Shown piece after piece: positions 27,824-36,510 of a stretch of 64,000 nt of DNA (positions are counted from its first letter, which is position 1; the number at the start of each line of letters is the position of its first letter). Made by a program: the position numbers and the translations under genes. The notes below the pieces were generated by a model. That model was not told the DNA's origin, searched no databases, and saw only the letters and a program-made list of their open reading frames with translations. Source of the stretch: GWE2-42-39 sp963668595 (GTDB taxonomy: Bacteria; Bacteroidota; Bacteroidia; Bacteroidales; Prolixibacteraceae); NCBI GenBank assembly GCA_963668595.1, contig OY764876.1, positions 3,782,001-3,846,000 of the forward strand, given 5' to 3'.

Positions 27824-28131
27824 AAGAAAATAATCAATTCGGAATGTTGGACGGGAAAATCGGTGAGATGCAATTTATTTTGGCTATGATTTGTTGGCGG
27901 GGGAGATGTGTCCTCCTTTTTTTCAATCTAAAAGCAAAAAATATATTATTATGAAATAGATAAGTAATCAGAATAATATATTGTAGCATTGAATTTTGTG
28001 TAAAATATTGATTGTCTGTTTTTCTGTAAATAGTAAATTATTTAATGGAAAATACTTATGTATGTCTTTTTTCAGAATCGGGGCATTGCCAAATGTTTCG
28101 TATCTTCATGCCCTTAATCTGTGTTTTTAGT

Positions 28132-28746
28132 ATGAAGAAATCAATCACTATCGCTGCAAAAGCGATTTCTATATTGTTTCACCCGCTTCTGATTCCTTCT
28201 ATCGGGTTTCTGTTTTTGTTTTATTCCGGCTTTTATTTTTCGATGATAAATTGGGAAATACGTCGGTTCATTTTGCTGATTGTTTTCTTCAGCACTTGTT
28301 TGCTTCCGGTACTAACTATTGCTCTGCTTGCTATCAATCCGCGCTTCAGTGCTTCGATGGAAAAAAGCACTGATCGGGTAATTCCGCTCATGTTTAGTGC
28401 CGTTTATTATTATGCTGGTTATTATTTACTTGGTCGTTTGCCTATTTTCCCGATTTATAAGTTTTTTCTGATTGCCACTATCTTAGTTATCATCCTGCTG
28501 ATGATCATATCATTACAGTGGAAAATAAGCAACCACATGGCAGCAATTGGCGGTTTGACGGGTTCTTTGCTCGCACTTTCAATCCGTTTGCAGGTAAATA
28601 CTTCGCAGGTAATGGCTTTGGTTTTTTTACTGGCCGGATTGGTCGGAACTTCGCGGCTGATACTAAAAAAGCACAGCCCGCTACAAGTGTATGCCGGCTA
28701 TGCTTTGGGTTTTCTTGTTATGTTTTTAATCCTGATGTTTGTCTGA
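28132..28746 (+). CDS. PAP2-like membrane phosphatase, degenerate
   Basis: This 204-residue protein has six or so hydrophobic segments and resembles PAP2 lipid phosphatases. The C-terminal motif GTSRLILKKHSPLQVYAGY keeps SRxxxxxH, but the usual Asp four residues later is Gln. The first motif is reduced to KSTDRVIP and the PSGH motif to SNHM. It may therefore have weakened or altered activity, or act as a non-catalytic membrane protein. The open frame extends upstream to 28045, but the ATG at 28132 (MKKSITIAAKAISILFHP) is the better start because the upstream part has no protein-like features. It converges on the thiol peroxidase gene, 6 bases apart. Confidence 0.7.
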   Translation: MKKSITIAAKAISILFHPLLIPSIGFLFLFYSGFYFSMINWEIRRFILLIVFFSTCLLPVLTIALLAINPRFSASMEKSTDRVIPLMFSAVYYYAGYYLLGRLPIFPIYKFFLIATILVIILLMIISLQWKISNHMAAIGGLTGSLLALSIRLQVNTSQVMALVFLLAGLVGTSRLILKKHSPLQVYAGYALGFLVMFLILMFV

Positions 28747-28752
28747 AATCGT

Positions 28753-29253
28753 TTATTTAAGAACTTTCAGCGCTGCATCATAATTAGGCTCGTCAACAAT
28801 TTCGGGAACCTGTTCGGTATAAATTACTTTTCCGGTTTCATCGGCAACAATTACCACCCGTGAGTGCAGGCCAGCCAATGGGCCGTCTGTTATTTCCAAT
28901 TGATAATCTTTCCCAAATTTACCGGTGTTGAAGTCTGATAAGGTCAGTGCATTTTCGATACCTTCCGTTCCGCAGAAGCGTGATTGTGCAAATGGTAAAT
29001 CGCGCGAAATACAAAGTACTTTGGTGTTTTCGAGCCCGGCAGCCAGTTTGTTGAAATTGCGCACCGAGGCAGCACAAGTACCTGTGTCAAGGCTTGGAAA
29101 AATATTTAAAACCAGACGAGAACCTGCAAAATCGCTCAGTTTTGCAGGCGATAAATTATTTTGAATTAGTGAAAAATCAGCGAGTTGTGTTCCTGTTTTT
29201 GGAAGTTCACCTAGAGTGTGGATTGAATTTCCTTTTAATGTTATTGTTGCCAT
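28753..29253 (-). CDS. tpx: Thiol peroxidase
   Basis: This 166-residue cytoplasmic peroxiredoxin of the Tpx class reduces hydrogen and organic peroxides with thioredoxin. The peroxidatic Cys60 is in FPSLDTGTCAASVRNF and the resolving Cys94 in PFAQSRFCGTEGIENA, spaced as in Escherichia coli Tpx (Cys61/Cys95). The N-terminus (ITLKGNSIHTLGELP) is also typical. It is a single gene on the minus strand with a 384-base gap to metK, which is transcribed divergently. Confidence 0.95.
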   Translation of the reverse strand: MATITLKGNSIHTLGELPKTGTQLADFSLIQNNLSPAKLSDFAGSRLVLNIFPSLDTGTCAASVRNFNKLAAGLENTKVLCISRDLPFAQSRFCGTEGIENALTLSDFNTGKFGKDYQLEITDGPLAGLHSRVVIVADETGKVIYTEQVPEIVDEPNYDAALKVLK

Positions 29254-29471
29254 AATTGGTCGTTTTTAATTGATTCAAATGATTTTTAATACCAAAGAAA
29301 ACAGTTCGACGAAACATTTGTTCTGTCGGCAATGATTTTTTTTACTTAATTCTACTTTAACAGATTTTCGGGGCAATATCATTTTTCGATTTTAGTTGGA
29401 TCTGCGAAAGTAGAATGAATAGGAATGTAATTTATTTCGAAAAATGAATCATTTATTCATGAGAAATAATA

Positions 29472-29479
29472 TACCTTTG
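29472..29479 (+). promoter_or_regulatory. Promoter -7 element for metK
   Basis: TACCTTTG matches TAnnTTTG exactly and lies 12 bases before the riboswitch aptamer, so the transcript would begin right at the aptamer. The expected -33 TTG is not clear (ATTTATT region near 29451). Confidence 0.55.
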
Positions 29480-29490
29480 CCTCCGATATT

Positions 29491-29544
29491 TGTGGACAAA
29501 TTTGAGATTGATTGCAACCACGGAAAAAAATGCTAAAGCGATCC
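29491..29544 (+). ncRNA. SAM-II-type riboswitch upstream of metK
   Basis: The segment has the parts of a SAM-II aptamer in order. Stem P1 is TGTGG (29491-29495) with CCACG (29518-29522). The loop contains AATTTGAG and then ATTGCAA just before the P1 3' strand. An A-rich linker leads to the conserved GCTAAA (29532-29537). A pseudoknot is possible between GATTG (29506-29510) and CGATC (29539-29543). SAM-II aptamers bind S-adenosylmethionine, are known in Bacteroidota and normally repress methionine/SAM genes. metK, which makes SAM, begins 93 bases downstream, so feedback control is the natural reading. The expression platform is not obvious, and I found the rest of the 384-base gap empty of genes. 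Confidence 0.75.
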
Positions 29545-29637
29545 TTTATTTTCTCTTTGCTTTACCAATCAATTTGCCACGTTTTTTGTTGAATATAGTG
29601 CCGCGTAATTCGCTGTGCGTTTAAATTTTCAGAAAAC

Positions 29638-30891
29638 ATGAGTTATTTATTTACAAGTGAATCCGTATCGGAAGGACATCCCGATAAAGTAGCGGATCAA
29701 ATTTCAGATGCTTTGCTGGACGAGTTTTTGGCCTTCGACCCTCAGTCGAAAGTGGCTTGCGAAACTTTGGTAACTACCGGACAGGTTGTGTTGGCCGGCG
29801 AAGTAAAGTCGAAAACCTATGTTGACGTGCAGGAAACTGCGCGTAAAGTAATTAACGAGATTGGTTACACCAAAGCCGAATACCGTTTCGATGGCGATTC
29901 GTGTGGTGTACTCACTGCCATTCACGAGCAAAGCCCGGATATTAACCGGGGAGTGGATAAAGCCGACAAAATGGATCAGGGAGCTGGAGACCAGGGTATG
30001 ATGTTCGGTTACGCATGTCGCGAAACCGACGATTTCATGCCGCTGCCACTCGAACTGTCGCACCGTATTTTGCTTGAGTTGGCTGTTGTGCGTCGCGAAG
30101 GAAAATACATGACTTATTTGCGTCCCGATTCAAAATCGCAGGTGACTATCGAGTACAACGACGATAACAGCCCAAAACGCGTGGACACAATTGTTGTTTC
30201 CACTCAGCACGACGAATTTGATGCTGACGAACCAATGCTGGCAAAAATTAAAGCCGATGTAATTGAAATTCTGATGCCCCGGGTAATCGCTCAATTGCCG
30301 GAACGTGTGCAGGCTTTGTTTGGTAGCGATATTACCTACCACGTGAATCCTACCGGCAAATTTGTAATTGGTGGTCCTCACGGAGATACAGGTTTGACTG
30401 GCCGTAAAATTATTGTTGATACTTACGGAGGAAAAGGTGCTCACGGTGGGGGTGCATTCTCAGGAAAAGATCCTTCGAAAGTGGACCGTTCGGCTGCTTA
30501 TGCATCGCGCCACATTGCTAAAAACCTGGTTGCTGCCGGTGTTGCTGACGAAGTGCTTGTTCAGCTTGCCTACGCAATTGGCGTAGCGCAACCGGTGGGC
30601 GTTTTTGTAAACACCAACGGAACGGCTAAAGTAGGATTGAATGATGGCGAAATTGCCGCAAAAGTGAAAGAAGTATTCGATTTGCGTCCTGCTGCCATTG
30701 AGCAACGTTTAAAACTGCGCAACCCTATTTATCGCGAAACTGCGGCATATGGACACATGGGACGTACTCCGAAAATGGTTACTAAAGTTTTTGAATCGCC
30801 ATATTGGGGTAAAAAAGAGGTTGAAGTTGAATTGTTTACCTGGGAAAAACTGGATTACGTTTCAGCTATAAAAGAAAAATTTAGCTTGTAA
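29638..30891 (+). CDS. metK: S-adenosylmethionine synthetase
   Basis: This cytoplasmic enzyme makes S-adenosylmethionine from methionine and ATP. The 417-residue sequence starts MSYLFTSESVSEGHPDKVAD, which carries the ATP-binding His, and contains GAGDQGMMFGYACRET, the family signature GGGAFSGKDPSKVDRS and the N-terminal DPQSKVACETLVTTGQV region. The lid loop region around YVDVQETARKVI is also present. It is a single gene with a SAM-II-type riboswitch upstream and a strong hairpin terminator downstream. Confidence 0.98.
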   Translation: MSYLFTSESVSEGHPDKVADQISDALLDEFLAFDPQSKVACETLVTTGQVVLAGEVKSKTYVDVQETARKVINEIGYTKAEYRFDGDSCGVLTAIHEQSPDINRGVDKADKMDQGAGDQGMMFGYACRETDDFMPLPLELSHRILLELAVVRREGKYMTYLRPDSKSQVTIEYNDDNSPKRVDTIVVSTQHDEFDADEPMLAKIKADVIEILMPRVIAQLPERVQALFGSDITYHVNPTGKFVIGGPHGDTGLTGRKIIVDTYGGKGAHGGGAFSGKDPSKVDRSAAYASRHIAKNLVAAGVADEVLVQLAYAIGVAQPVGVFVNTNGTAKVGLNDGEIAAKVKEVFDLRPAAIEQRLKLRNPIYRETAAYGHMGRTPKMVTKVFESPYWGKKEVEVELFTWEKLDYVSAIKEKFSL

Positions 30892-30911
30892 GAAGTCTTT
30901 CGAAACAGATA

Positions 30912-30956
30912 AAGCGGGGGAGCAACCAATAGTGTTTGTTCCCCCGCTTATTTTTT
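30912..30956 (+). terminator. Terminator after metK
   Basis: AAGCGGGGGA (30912-30921) pairs with TCCCCCGCTT (30940-30949); the stem extends inwards by a G/T pair and CAA/TTG around a 10-base loop, and ATTTTTT follows. Confidence 0.9.
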
Positions 30957-31028
30957 GCCCAACAAAAACTAATTCTGATTTTTTTGATAAAATACCCCAG
31001 TGAATAGTATTTTATTTAGAATGGTTCT

Positions 31029-31036
31029 TAATTTTG
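31029..31036 (+). promoter_or_regulatory. Promoter -7 element for the His-rich protein/TonB operon
   Basis: TAATTTTG matches TAnnTTTG. Transcription would begin close to 31043, which makes an ATG at 31044 leaderless and favours the in-frame ATG at 31068 as the start of the following gene. Confidence 0.5.
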
Positions 31037-31067
31037 ACGGCGAATGATTCGAATACTTCGTCGATAC

Positions 31068-31412
31068 ATGAAATTTGGTTTTGTATTGCTGTTGCCGGCA
31101 TACTTTACTATTTTGGTCAATTCGGTAGTGAACAGGCATACCCACATTTTACCGAATGGATTTGCATTGACGCATGCCCACCCTTACGATTCATCTGACA
31201 CCGGATTTCCGAAGAAGCACCATCACTCTGAAAAAGAAATATTCTTGTTTCAGGCCTTTAGTATCAGTGATTACAATACGACAGATAATAATGTCGTTTT
31301 TCAGAAAATCACGGAACCTTGTCAGGTATTCATTATTTCTCAAATTGAAAATGTAACTCTCGGCGTCTTTTCAGATGACAATCCCCGAAGAGGACCTCCT
31401 TCGGCCTGCTAA
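31068..31412 (+). CDS. Small His-rich exported protein beside a TonB receptor
   Basis: This 114-residue protein has one hydrophobic N-terminal segment (MKFGFVLLLPAYFTILVN), then a histidine-rich stretch: HTHILPNGFALTHAHPYD and KKHHHSEKEIF. The rest is polar, ending RRGPPSAC. It has no domain I recognise. Clustered histidines in an exported protein suggest metal binding, for example copper, zinc, nickel or cobalt. It lies 51 bases before a TonB-dependent receptor on the same strand, which suggests a joint role in metal or metallophore uptake. An ATG at 31044 is an alternative start, but the promoter position favours 31068. Confidence 0.6.
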   Translation: MKFGFVLLLPAYFTILVNSVVNRHTHILPNGFALTHAHPYDSSDTGFPKKHHHSEKEIFLFQAFSISDYNTTDNNVVFQKITEPCQVFIISQIENVTLGVFSDDNPRRGPPSAC

Positions 31413-31463
31413 ACATTTGTTTTAGTTTGCCAAAAATCAATTTCAATTTAAAAATAAAAAATA

Positions 31464-33836
31464 ATGAAGCATTTCCTTTTGAGTGCAATGCTATTGTTGC
31501 ATTGTGTATTATCTATATATGCCAATTCGGAAGAACCAAAGAAAAAAGAAAAAACTGATGCCCACATCATTGGGCACGTAACTGCAAGTGGCGAACATAT
31601 TCCGTTTGCCAATGTGGTAATTAAAGGAACAACCATTGGCACAACCACCGATGAAACGGGACATTTTCAGTTATTGAACCTACCCGAAGGAACGTACTCG
31701 TTGCGGGTACAGGTGATGGGCTACAAACCGGCAGAGGAAACGGTTAAAATACTGAAAGGCGAAACGAAAGAAATAAAATTCAACTTGCAGGAGGATGTGC
31801 TCGGTTTGGAGGAAATTGTTGTAACTGGTGATCGGAACGAAAAAAATCGTCGCGAATCATCGGTGATTGTCAATACGATTTCGCCACAACTGATGGCGAC
31901 CATTCAGTCGCAAACACTGAGCGATGGCTTGAATTTCAGTCCGGGTTTGCGGATGGAAAACAACTGTCAGAACTGTGGGTTTAGCCAGGTGCGAATGAAC
32001 GGAATGGAAGGGCCGTATTCGCAGGTGTTGATTAATGGCCGCGCTATTTTTAGCGGATTGGCCGGTGTTTACGGATTGGAATTGATTCCGTCGAACATGA
32101 TTGAGCGGGTGGAAGTGATCCGGGGAGGAGGTTCGGCTCTTTACGGCAGTAATGCTATTGCCGGCACCATCAACCTGATATTAAAAGACCCGGTGAATAA
32201 TGCGTACGAACTGGGTGGCAGTCAGGGACTGGTTGGCTTGGGTTTAAAAAAATCGGGGAAAGTGGCTCAGGATTATAATTTGAGTTTCAATAGTTCGCTC
32301 ATTTCTTCTGACAATAAAACCGGCATGTCGTTGTATGGTTATTATCGCGACAGGCAACCTTTCGATGCAAATGGGGACGATTTTTCGGAACTAACAAAAA
32401 TCCAAAATACGACTGTCGGAACTCGTTTATTTCACCGCTTTGGTTCGCGCAGTAAAGTAGCAATCGACTTTTTCAATATAAAAGAAAAACGGCGCGGTGG
32501 CGATGCGTTTGATCAACCTGAACACGAGGCTGGTATTGCTGAGTCGGTTGAACACAATATTACTACCGGAGCGGTTACTTACGAGCAGTTCTTCCGTGAC
32601 CTGGATTTGTGGTCGGTGTATGTTTCGGGACAAAACGTAGATCGAGGTTCCTATTACGGAGCGAATCAGTCGTTGAAAGATTACGGGCAAACTGACGATT
32701 TTACCTATACAATGGGAACGCAGTACAATGCGCAGTTCAATCGTTCGTCGCTGGTTATGGGAGTTGAAAGCCGGGTGTCGAATCTGAAAGATCGTAAACT
32801 TGGGTTTCCGGATTACGAAAATGCGGTAATTGAAGACGGGAAAATTGTTTCTGTTCCTCATGCCGAAGGTTGTACCGTTGCCGATCAGTCGTCGAAAACA
32901 TTTGGCGGATTTGCGCAGTACGAATGGAAAATGTACAAGCTCGATGTGTCGGTGGGTGGACGTTTTGATCATTATCAGATTGACGATAAGGAAAATCCTT
33001 CGGAAAAGAAAACCGGCAATGTGTTTAGTCCCCGCCTGACTTTGAAATATGATATTTTAAAAGAACTGCAAGGGCGTTTCAGCTATTCGCAAGGGTATCG
33101 TGCTCCGCAAATTTTTGATGAAGATTTGCATATTGAAACTTCTGGTTCGCGCAAGGTTATTCACCGTAACGATCCGGATTTGAAGCAGGAAACCAGCCAC
33201 AGCTACATGGCTTCGCTTGACTTCAATCAGCAAAAAGGAAAAATAAGCTACGGGCTGTTGCTCGAAGCTTTTTATACCGATTTGAATGATGCTTTTTCGA
33301 ATAGATATGGAGATCCGGATGAGGATGGTACCGTGGTTTATACTCGTATAAATGCCGAGAACGGAGCTCACGTACAGGGAATTAATCTGGAGTTGAATCT
33401 GGTTCCTTCAAAATTATTTTACTTGAAATCGGGCTTTACCATTCAGCAAAGCCGCTTCGGCGAAAAACAGGAGTTTGGCGAAAAACGATTTTTCCGCACC
33501 CCGAATCAGTATGGTTACCTGGCTGCCGATTGGGATTTTGCCCGCAACTTCTGCCTTTCGATGACGGGTAATTATACCGGAAGCATGTTGGTGCCTCATT
33601 TTGGCGAAAAAGAATTGCTTAAAAAGTCGGATTCATTTTTCGATGCCGGAATAAAAATCAGTTATCAGTATCGTTTCAATGGAGCAAGCATTCAGCTTTA
33701 CTCCGGAATGAAAAATATTTTCAACTCATATCAAAATGATTTTGATTACGGAATTGGACGCGATCCCGGTTATGTATATGGACCGGGAATGCCTCGCATG
33801 ATTTATTTCGGAATCAAAATCGGAAACATGCTATAG
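31464..33836 (+). CDS. TonB-dependent receptor, possibly for a metal or metal complex
   Basis: This 790-residue outer-membrane receptor has a signal peptide, a carboxypeptidase-regulatory-like domain (about 30-120: IIGHVTASGEHIPFANVVI, GTTTDETGHFQLLNLPEG), a plug with LEEIVVTGDRNEKNRRESS, and IERVEVIRGGGSALYGSNAI, then a beta-barrel. The plug contains NNCQNCGFSQVRMNGMEGP, a paired-cysteine motif that I associate with a distinct Bacteroidota receptor group. With the His-rich gene just upstream, metal-related substrates are plausible; the substrate is inferred. There is no susD partner, so it is not a glycan importer of the Sus type. Confidence 0.9.
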   Translation: MKHFLLSAMLLLHCVLSIYANSEEPKKKEKTDAHIIGHVTASGEHIPFANVVIKGTTIGTTTDETGHFQLLNLPEGTYSLRVQVMGYKPAEETVKILKGETKEIKFNLQEDVLGLEEIVVTGDRNEKNRRESSVIVNTISPQLMATIQSQTLSDGLNFSPGLRMENNCQNCGFSQVRMNGMEGPYSQVLINGRAIFSGLAGVYGLELIPSNMIERVEVIRGGGSALYGSNAIAGTINLILKDPVNNAYELGGSQGLVGLGLKKSGKVAQDYNLSFNSSLISSDNKTGMSLYGYYRDRQPFDANGDDFSELTKIQNTTVGTRLFHRFGSRSKVAIDFFNIKEKRRGGDAFDQPEHEAGIAESVEHNITTGAVTYEQFFRDLDLWSVYVSGQNVDRGSYYGANQSLKDYGQTDDFTYTMGTQYNAQFNRSSLVMGVESRVSNLKDRKLGFPDYENAVIEDGKIVSVPHAEGCTVADQSSKTFGGFAQYEWKMYKLDVSVGGRFDHYQIDDKENPSEKKTGNVFSPRLTLKYDILKELQGRFSYSQGYRAPQIFDEDLHIETSGSRKVIHRNDPDLKQETSHSYMASLDFNQQKGKISYGLLLEAFYTDLNDAFSNRYGDPDEDGTVVYTRINAENGAHVQGINLELNLVPSKLFYLKSGFTIQQSRFGEKQEFGEKRFFRTPNQYGYLAADWDFARNFCLSMTGNYTGSMLVPHFGEKELLKKSDSFFDAGIKISYQYRFNGASIQLYSGMKNIFNSYQNDFDYGIGRDPGYVYGPGMPRMIYFGIKIGNML

Positions 33837-33861
33837 GTTTAAGCAAATTAAGTTTTCTCTT

Positions 33862-33896
33862 AAAACGGTCTGTCTTGTCGAACAGGCCGTTTTTTA
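33862..33896 (+). terminator. Terminator after the TonB receptor
   Basis: AAAACGGTCTGT and ACAGGCCGTTTT form a stem with one T/G pair around the loop CTTGTCGA, followed by TTTTT. Confidence 0.8.
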
Positions 33897-33917
33897 TTTT
33901 CAGGCTTGACGTATTGG

Positions 33918-33949
33918 TTTTGAAAGGCCTAAAAAGATTACTACTTTTG
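33918..33949 (+). promoter_or_regulatory. Bacteroidota-type promoter for the coiled-coil membrane protein
   Basis: TTTTG at 33918-33922 and TACTTTTG at 33942-33949 are 19 bases apart, a good match to the TTG-N19-TAnnTTTG pattern. The gene starts 34 bases further on. Confidence 0.65.
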
Positions 33950-33983
33950 CATTGACTTTGAACCAAACTAATACCGGTTACGT

Positions 33984-34901
33984 ATGAGCGACTTTGGAAC
34001 AAAAAAGAAAGGCTTTTCGTTGGGCGAGACAGAGAAGGAACGGAAGAATAACCTGATTATCATTTTCCTGTCGGTAATTTTATTGATTGTTGTAGTGGTT
34101 TTTGTTTTTCAGTATAATGAAAACCGAAAAGTAGTTGAGACCCTGAATAGTGAAAAAAATGCTATCCAGGATGAGCTGAACTCGATGGTGGTCAATTACG
34201 ACTCGTTGCAGACGGTTAACAGCGGATTAAGTGACGATCTTTTTGTGGCACAAACAAAAGTAAAAGACTTGTTGTTGGAAGTGGGGCAGGTGAAAAAAGC
34301 CAGTTATGAACAAATTGACCGCTACCGTAAAGAGGTAAGTTCGCTTCGCTCAATTATGCAAAATTTTGTTCTTCAGATTGATTCGCTGAACAAGCGAAAC
34401 GAGATGCTGATGAAAGAAAATACGCAGGTAAAACAGGATTTCGCTCAGATTGAAAACCAGAAAGAACAACTGGAAAAAGAAAAACAGCAGCTTGAAGAAA
34501 AAGTAAGCCGGGCAGCTATGCTTGAGGCTCGTGGATTGTTTGCTTCAGGAATTAACCGCAGGGGGAAAGACGAAAATAGCGTTCGTCGAGCAGAGCAAAT
34601 TAAAGTTAATTTCACCCTTAGTAAAAATGTGACGACCAAACGTGGCGAGAAAACTATTTATATTCGTATTCAGCGTCCTGATCAGGTTTTACTTGTAAAA
34701 TCGAAAGAAGATCTGTTTAAATTTGAAGATCTTTCAATTCCATTTTCGGCCAAACGCGAAGTGACTTACGAAGGGCAGGAGCTTCCTGTAAATATTTTCT
34801 GGGATAATGAAGGGGTTCCTTTCGAGATCGGAACTTACACCATCGACATATTTGTGGACGGCTTTAATATTGGCACAACGACTGTTGAATTTAAACGGTA
34901 G
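33984..34901 (+). CDS. Membrane-anchored coiled-coil protein, unknown function
   Basis: This 305-residue protein has a short basic cytoplasmic start (MSDFGTKKKGFSLGETEKER), one membrane helix at about 25-43 (IIIFLSVILLIVVVVFVFQY) and a long coiled coil (about 48-190, including KEQLEKEKQQLEEKVSR). A C-terminal beta-rich domain has RGEKTIYIRIQRPDQVLLV and PFEIGTYTIDIFVDGFNIG. I recognise the architecture as a conserved Bacteroidota type but know no function. The layout suggests a periplasmic or envelope structural role. It is monocistronic, with a clear promoter and a terminator. Confidence 0.8.
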   Translation: MSDFGTKKKGFSLGETEKERKNNLIIIFLSVILLIVVVVFVFQYNENRKVVETLNSEKNAIQDELNSMVVNYDSLQTVNSGLSDDLFVAQTKVKDLLLEVGQVKKASYEQIDRYRKEVSSLRSIMQNFVLQIDSLNKRNEMLMKENTQVKQDFAQIENQKEQLEKEKQQLEEKVSRAAMLEARGLFASGINRRGKDENSVRRAEQIKVNFTLSKNVTTKRGEKTIYIRIQRPDQVLLVKSKEDLFKFEDLSIPFSAKREVTYEGQELPVNIFWDNEGVPFEIGTYTIDIFVDGFNIGTTTVEFKR

Positions 34902-34950
34902 ATTTACGTTTGCCGGTTTTCCAATCATAAATACATCAAAGAATAAAAAA

Positions 34951-34990
34951 CAGAAACGGAGTTCTTCTTGGGAACCCCGTTTCTGTTTTT
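34951..34990. terminator. Bidirectional terminator
   Basis: CAGAAACGG pairs with CCGTTTCTG, and inside it GTTC pairs with GAAC, around a short loop; TTTTTT follows on the plus strand and an A-run precedes it. It serves the coiled-coil gene and the convergent aldo/keto reductase. Confidence 0.85.
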
Positions 34991-35006
34991 TATAGGTAAC
35001 AGCGAT

Positions 35007-36152
35007 TTATTCGTCTGTTTTTTTGAACTTAATCTTTTCCTTGTCGTCTGATAGTTTATCTGCCAGATTTTTAATGAAATCGAAACGCGAACCGCCTGAA
35101 ATTTTTCCTTCGATTGTTTTCTTTTTCATACTGTCAGGAATGACAAGAGTTCGTTTCAAAACAGGTGCAGTATGCAGAATTGTATCAATTTGATCCAACT
35201 CTTCGTCTGTAAAATTGAGCTGTTGCAGCGATCCAACATTTTCTTCAAGCTGAGCAACCGAACTGGCCCCAATTAATACCGAAGTGACGCGTTGTTCCTG
35301 TAATACCCATGCCAGAGCCATCTGTGATAATTTTTGTCCCCGGGCTGCTGCCATTGTGTTTAACTGACGCACCCGGTTTAAATTGGCTGCAATGTGTTCT
35401 TCGCGAAGGAAAATATTTTTCGATGCGCGCGATCCGTCAGGAATGCCGTTCAGGTAGCGATCGGTCAATAGTCCCTGCGCAAGCGGAGAAAATGCAATAC
35501 ATCCCATTCCTTCATTCTCCAGCACATCAAGCAATCCCCCTTCTACCCAGCGTTCGAACATCGAATATTTGGGTTGATGAATGAGACAGTTTACTCCCAT
35601 CGACTTTAAAATTGCAGCAGCTTCTGCGGTTTGGGCTGCCGGGTAGTTTGAAATTCCTACGTACAAAGCTTTCCCCTGGCGAACAGCTTGTGCGAGCGCT
35701 CCCATCGTCTCTTCAAGCGGAGTTTCCGGGTCGGGACGGTGCGAATAGAAAATATCCACATATTCGAGTCCCATGCGTTTCAAACTCTGATCCAGACTGG
35801 CCAGCAAATACTTCCTGCTTCCGAAATTACCGTATGGACCGGGCCACATTTCGTATCCGGCCTTGGTTGAGATGATCATTTCATCACGGTGATTCTGGAA
35901 ATCAGTTTTCAGTAGTCGGCCAAAATTTTCTTCAGCTGAACCCGGAGGTGGTCCATAATTGTTGGCCAGGTCGAAGTGGGTAATACCCAAATCGAACGCT
36001 CTCCGGCAAATGGCTTTGCCGTTTTCAAAGACATCTGCTCCTCCGAAATTGTGCCATAATCCCAATGAAATGGCCGGTAGCATGACGCCAGATTTTCCGC
36101 AACGATTATATGTCATATAATCGTAACGATTTACATTAGCAGTAAAATACAT
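35007..36152 (-). CDS. Aldo/keto reductase, YghZ-like
   Basis: This NADPH-dependent oxidoreductase resembles L-glyceraldehyde-3-phosphate reductase YghZ. The catalytic tetrad is visible: Asp and Tyr in THFDLANNYGPPPG, Lys in IISTKAGYEMWPGPYG and His in FYSHRPDP. The cofactor end is LIGASSVAQLEENVGSL. The 381-residue length exceeds the roughly 345 of E. coli YghZ. The extra 40 or so residues are a charged C-terminal tail (MKKKTIEGKISGGSRFDFIK onward, ending KEKIKFKKTDE). The substrate is not clear. The start at 36152 gives MYFTANVNRYDYM; the Met at residue 13 (MTYNRCGKSG, about 36116) matches usual family starts and may be the real one. Confidence 0.9.
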   Translation of the reverse strand: MYFTANVNRYDYMTYNRCGKSGVMLPAISLGLWHNFGGADVFENGKAICRRAFDLGITHFDLANNYGPPPGSAEENFGRLLKTDFQNHRDEMIISTKAGYEMWPGPYGNFGSRKYLLASLDQSLKRMGLEYVDIFYSHRPDPETPLEETMGALAQAVRQGKALYVGISNYPAAQTAEAAAILKSMGVNCLIHQPKYSMFERWVEGGLLDVLENEGMGCIAFSPLAQGLLTDRYLNGIPDGSRASKNIFLREEHIAANLNRVRQLNTMAAARGQKLSQMALAWVLQEQRVTSVLIGASSVAQLEENVGSLQQLNFTDEELDQIDTILHTAPVLKRTLVIPDSMKKKTIEGKISGGSRFDFIKNLADKLSDDKEKIKFKKTDE

Positions 36153-36510
36153 AAGTTATAGTTTTATTCCCGCTCTTAAAGTACTAACATTATATAAATA
36201 AACGAACTGTTTTTTCTATATTTTATTTAATACGATGCCTTTTTTGCGTTTTTTAACCTTTCAGGTGCTTTGTTTCTGATAATCTGATCTTGGTTTATTG
36301 TTTGTGTCTAAGTATTTTGCTTGCAAAACGCATAATTATTTTTTCTGATTAACCTGCCTCTGTTTATGTTTCTTTTAAAAGGGAAGAGAATTTGTAAACA
36401 TAAGAAAAGGGAAGCTTTTTGCGTTTTTATTTTGAAATGAGCTGTTCTATCGGTTGATATTTTAATTGAAAGAAGAGAACTATTCAAATCAACTTTGAAA
36501 GTTTATACGA
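36153..36510. other. Divergent intergenic region, AT-rich
   Basis: No gene is visible. It holds the starts of the aldo/keto reductase (minus) and the glycosyltransferase (plus). Inverted repeats TTATGTTT (36364-36371) and AAACATAA (36396-36403) flank a CTTTTAAAAG palindrome (36372-36381); this may be a regulator site or simply an AT-rich coincidence. No exact TAnnTTTG with a good spacer was found. Confidence 0.4.
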
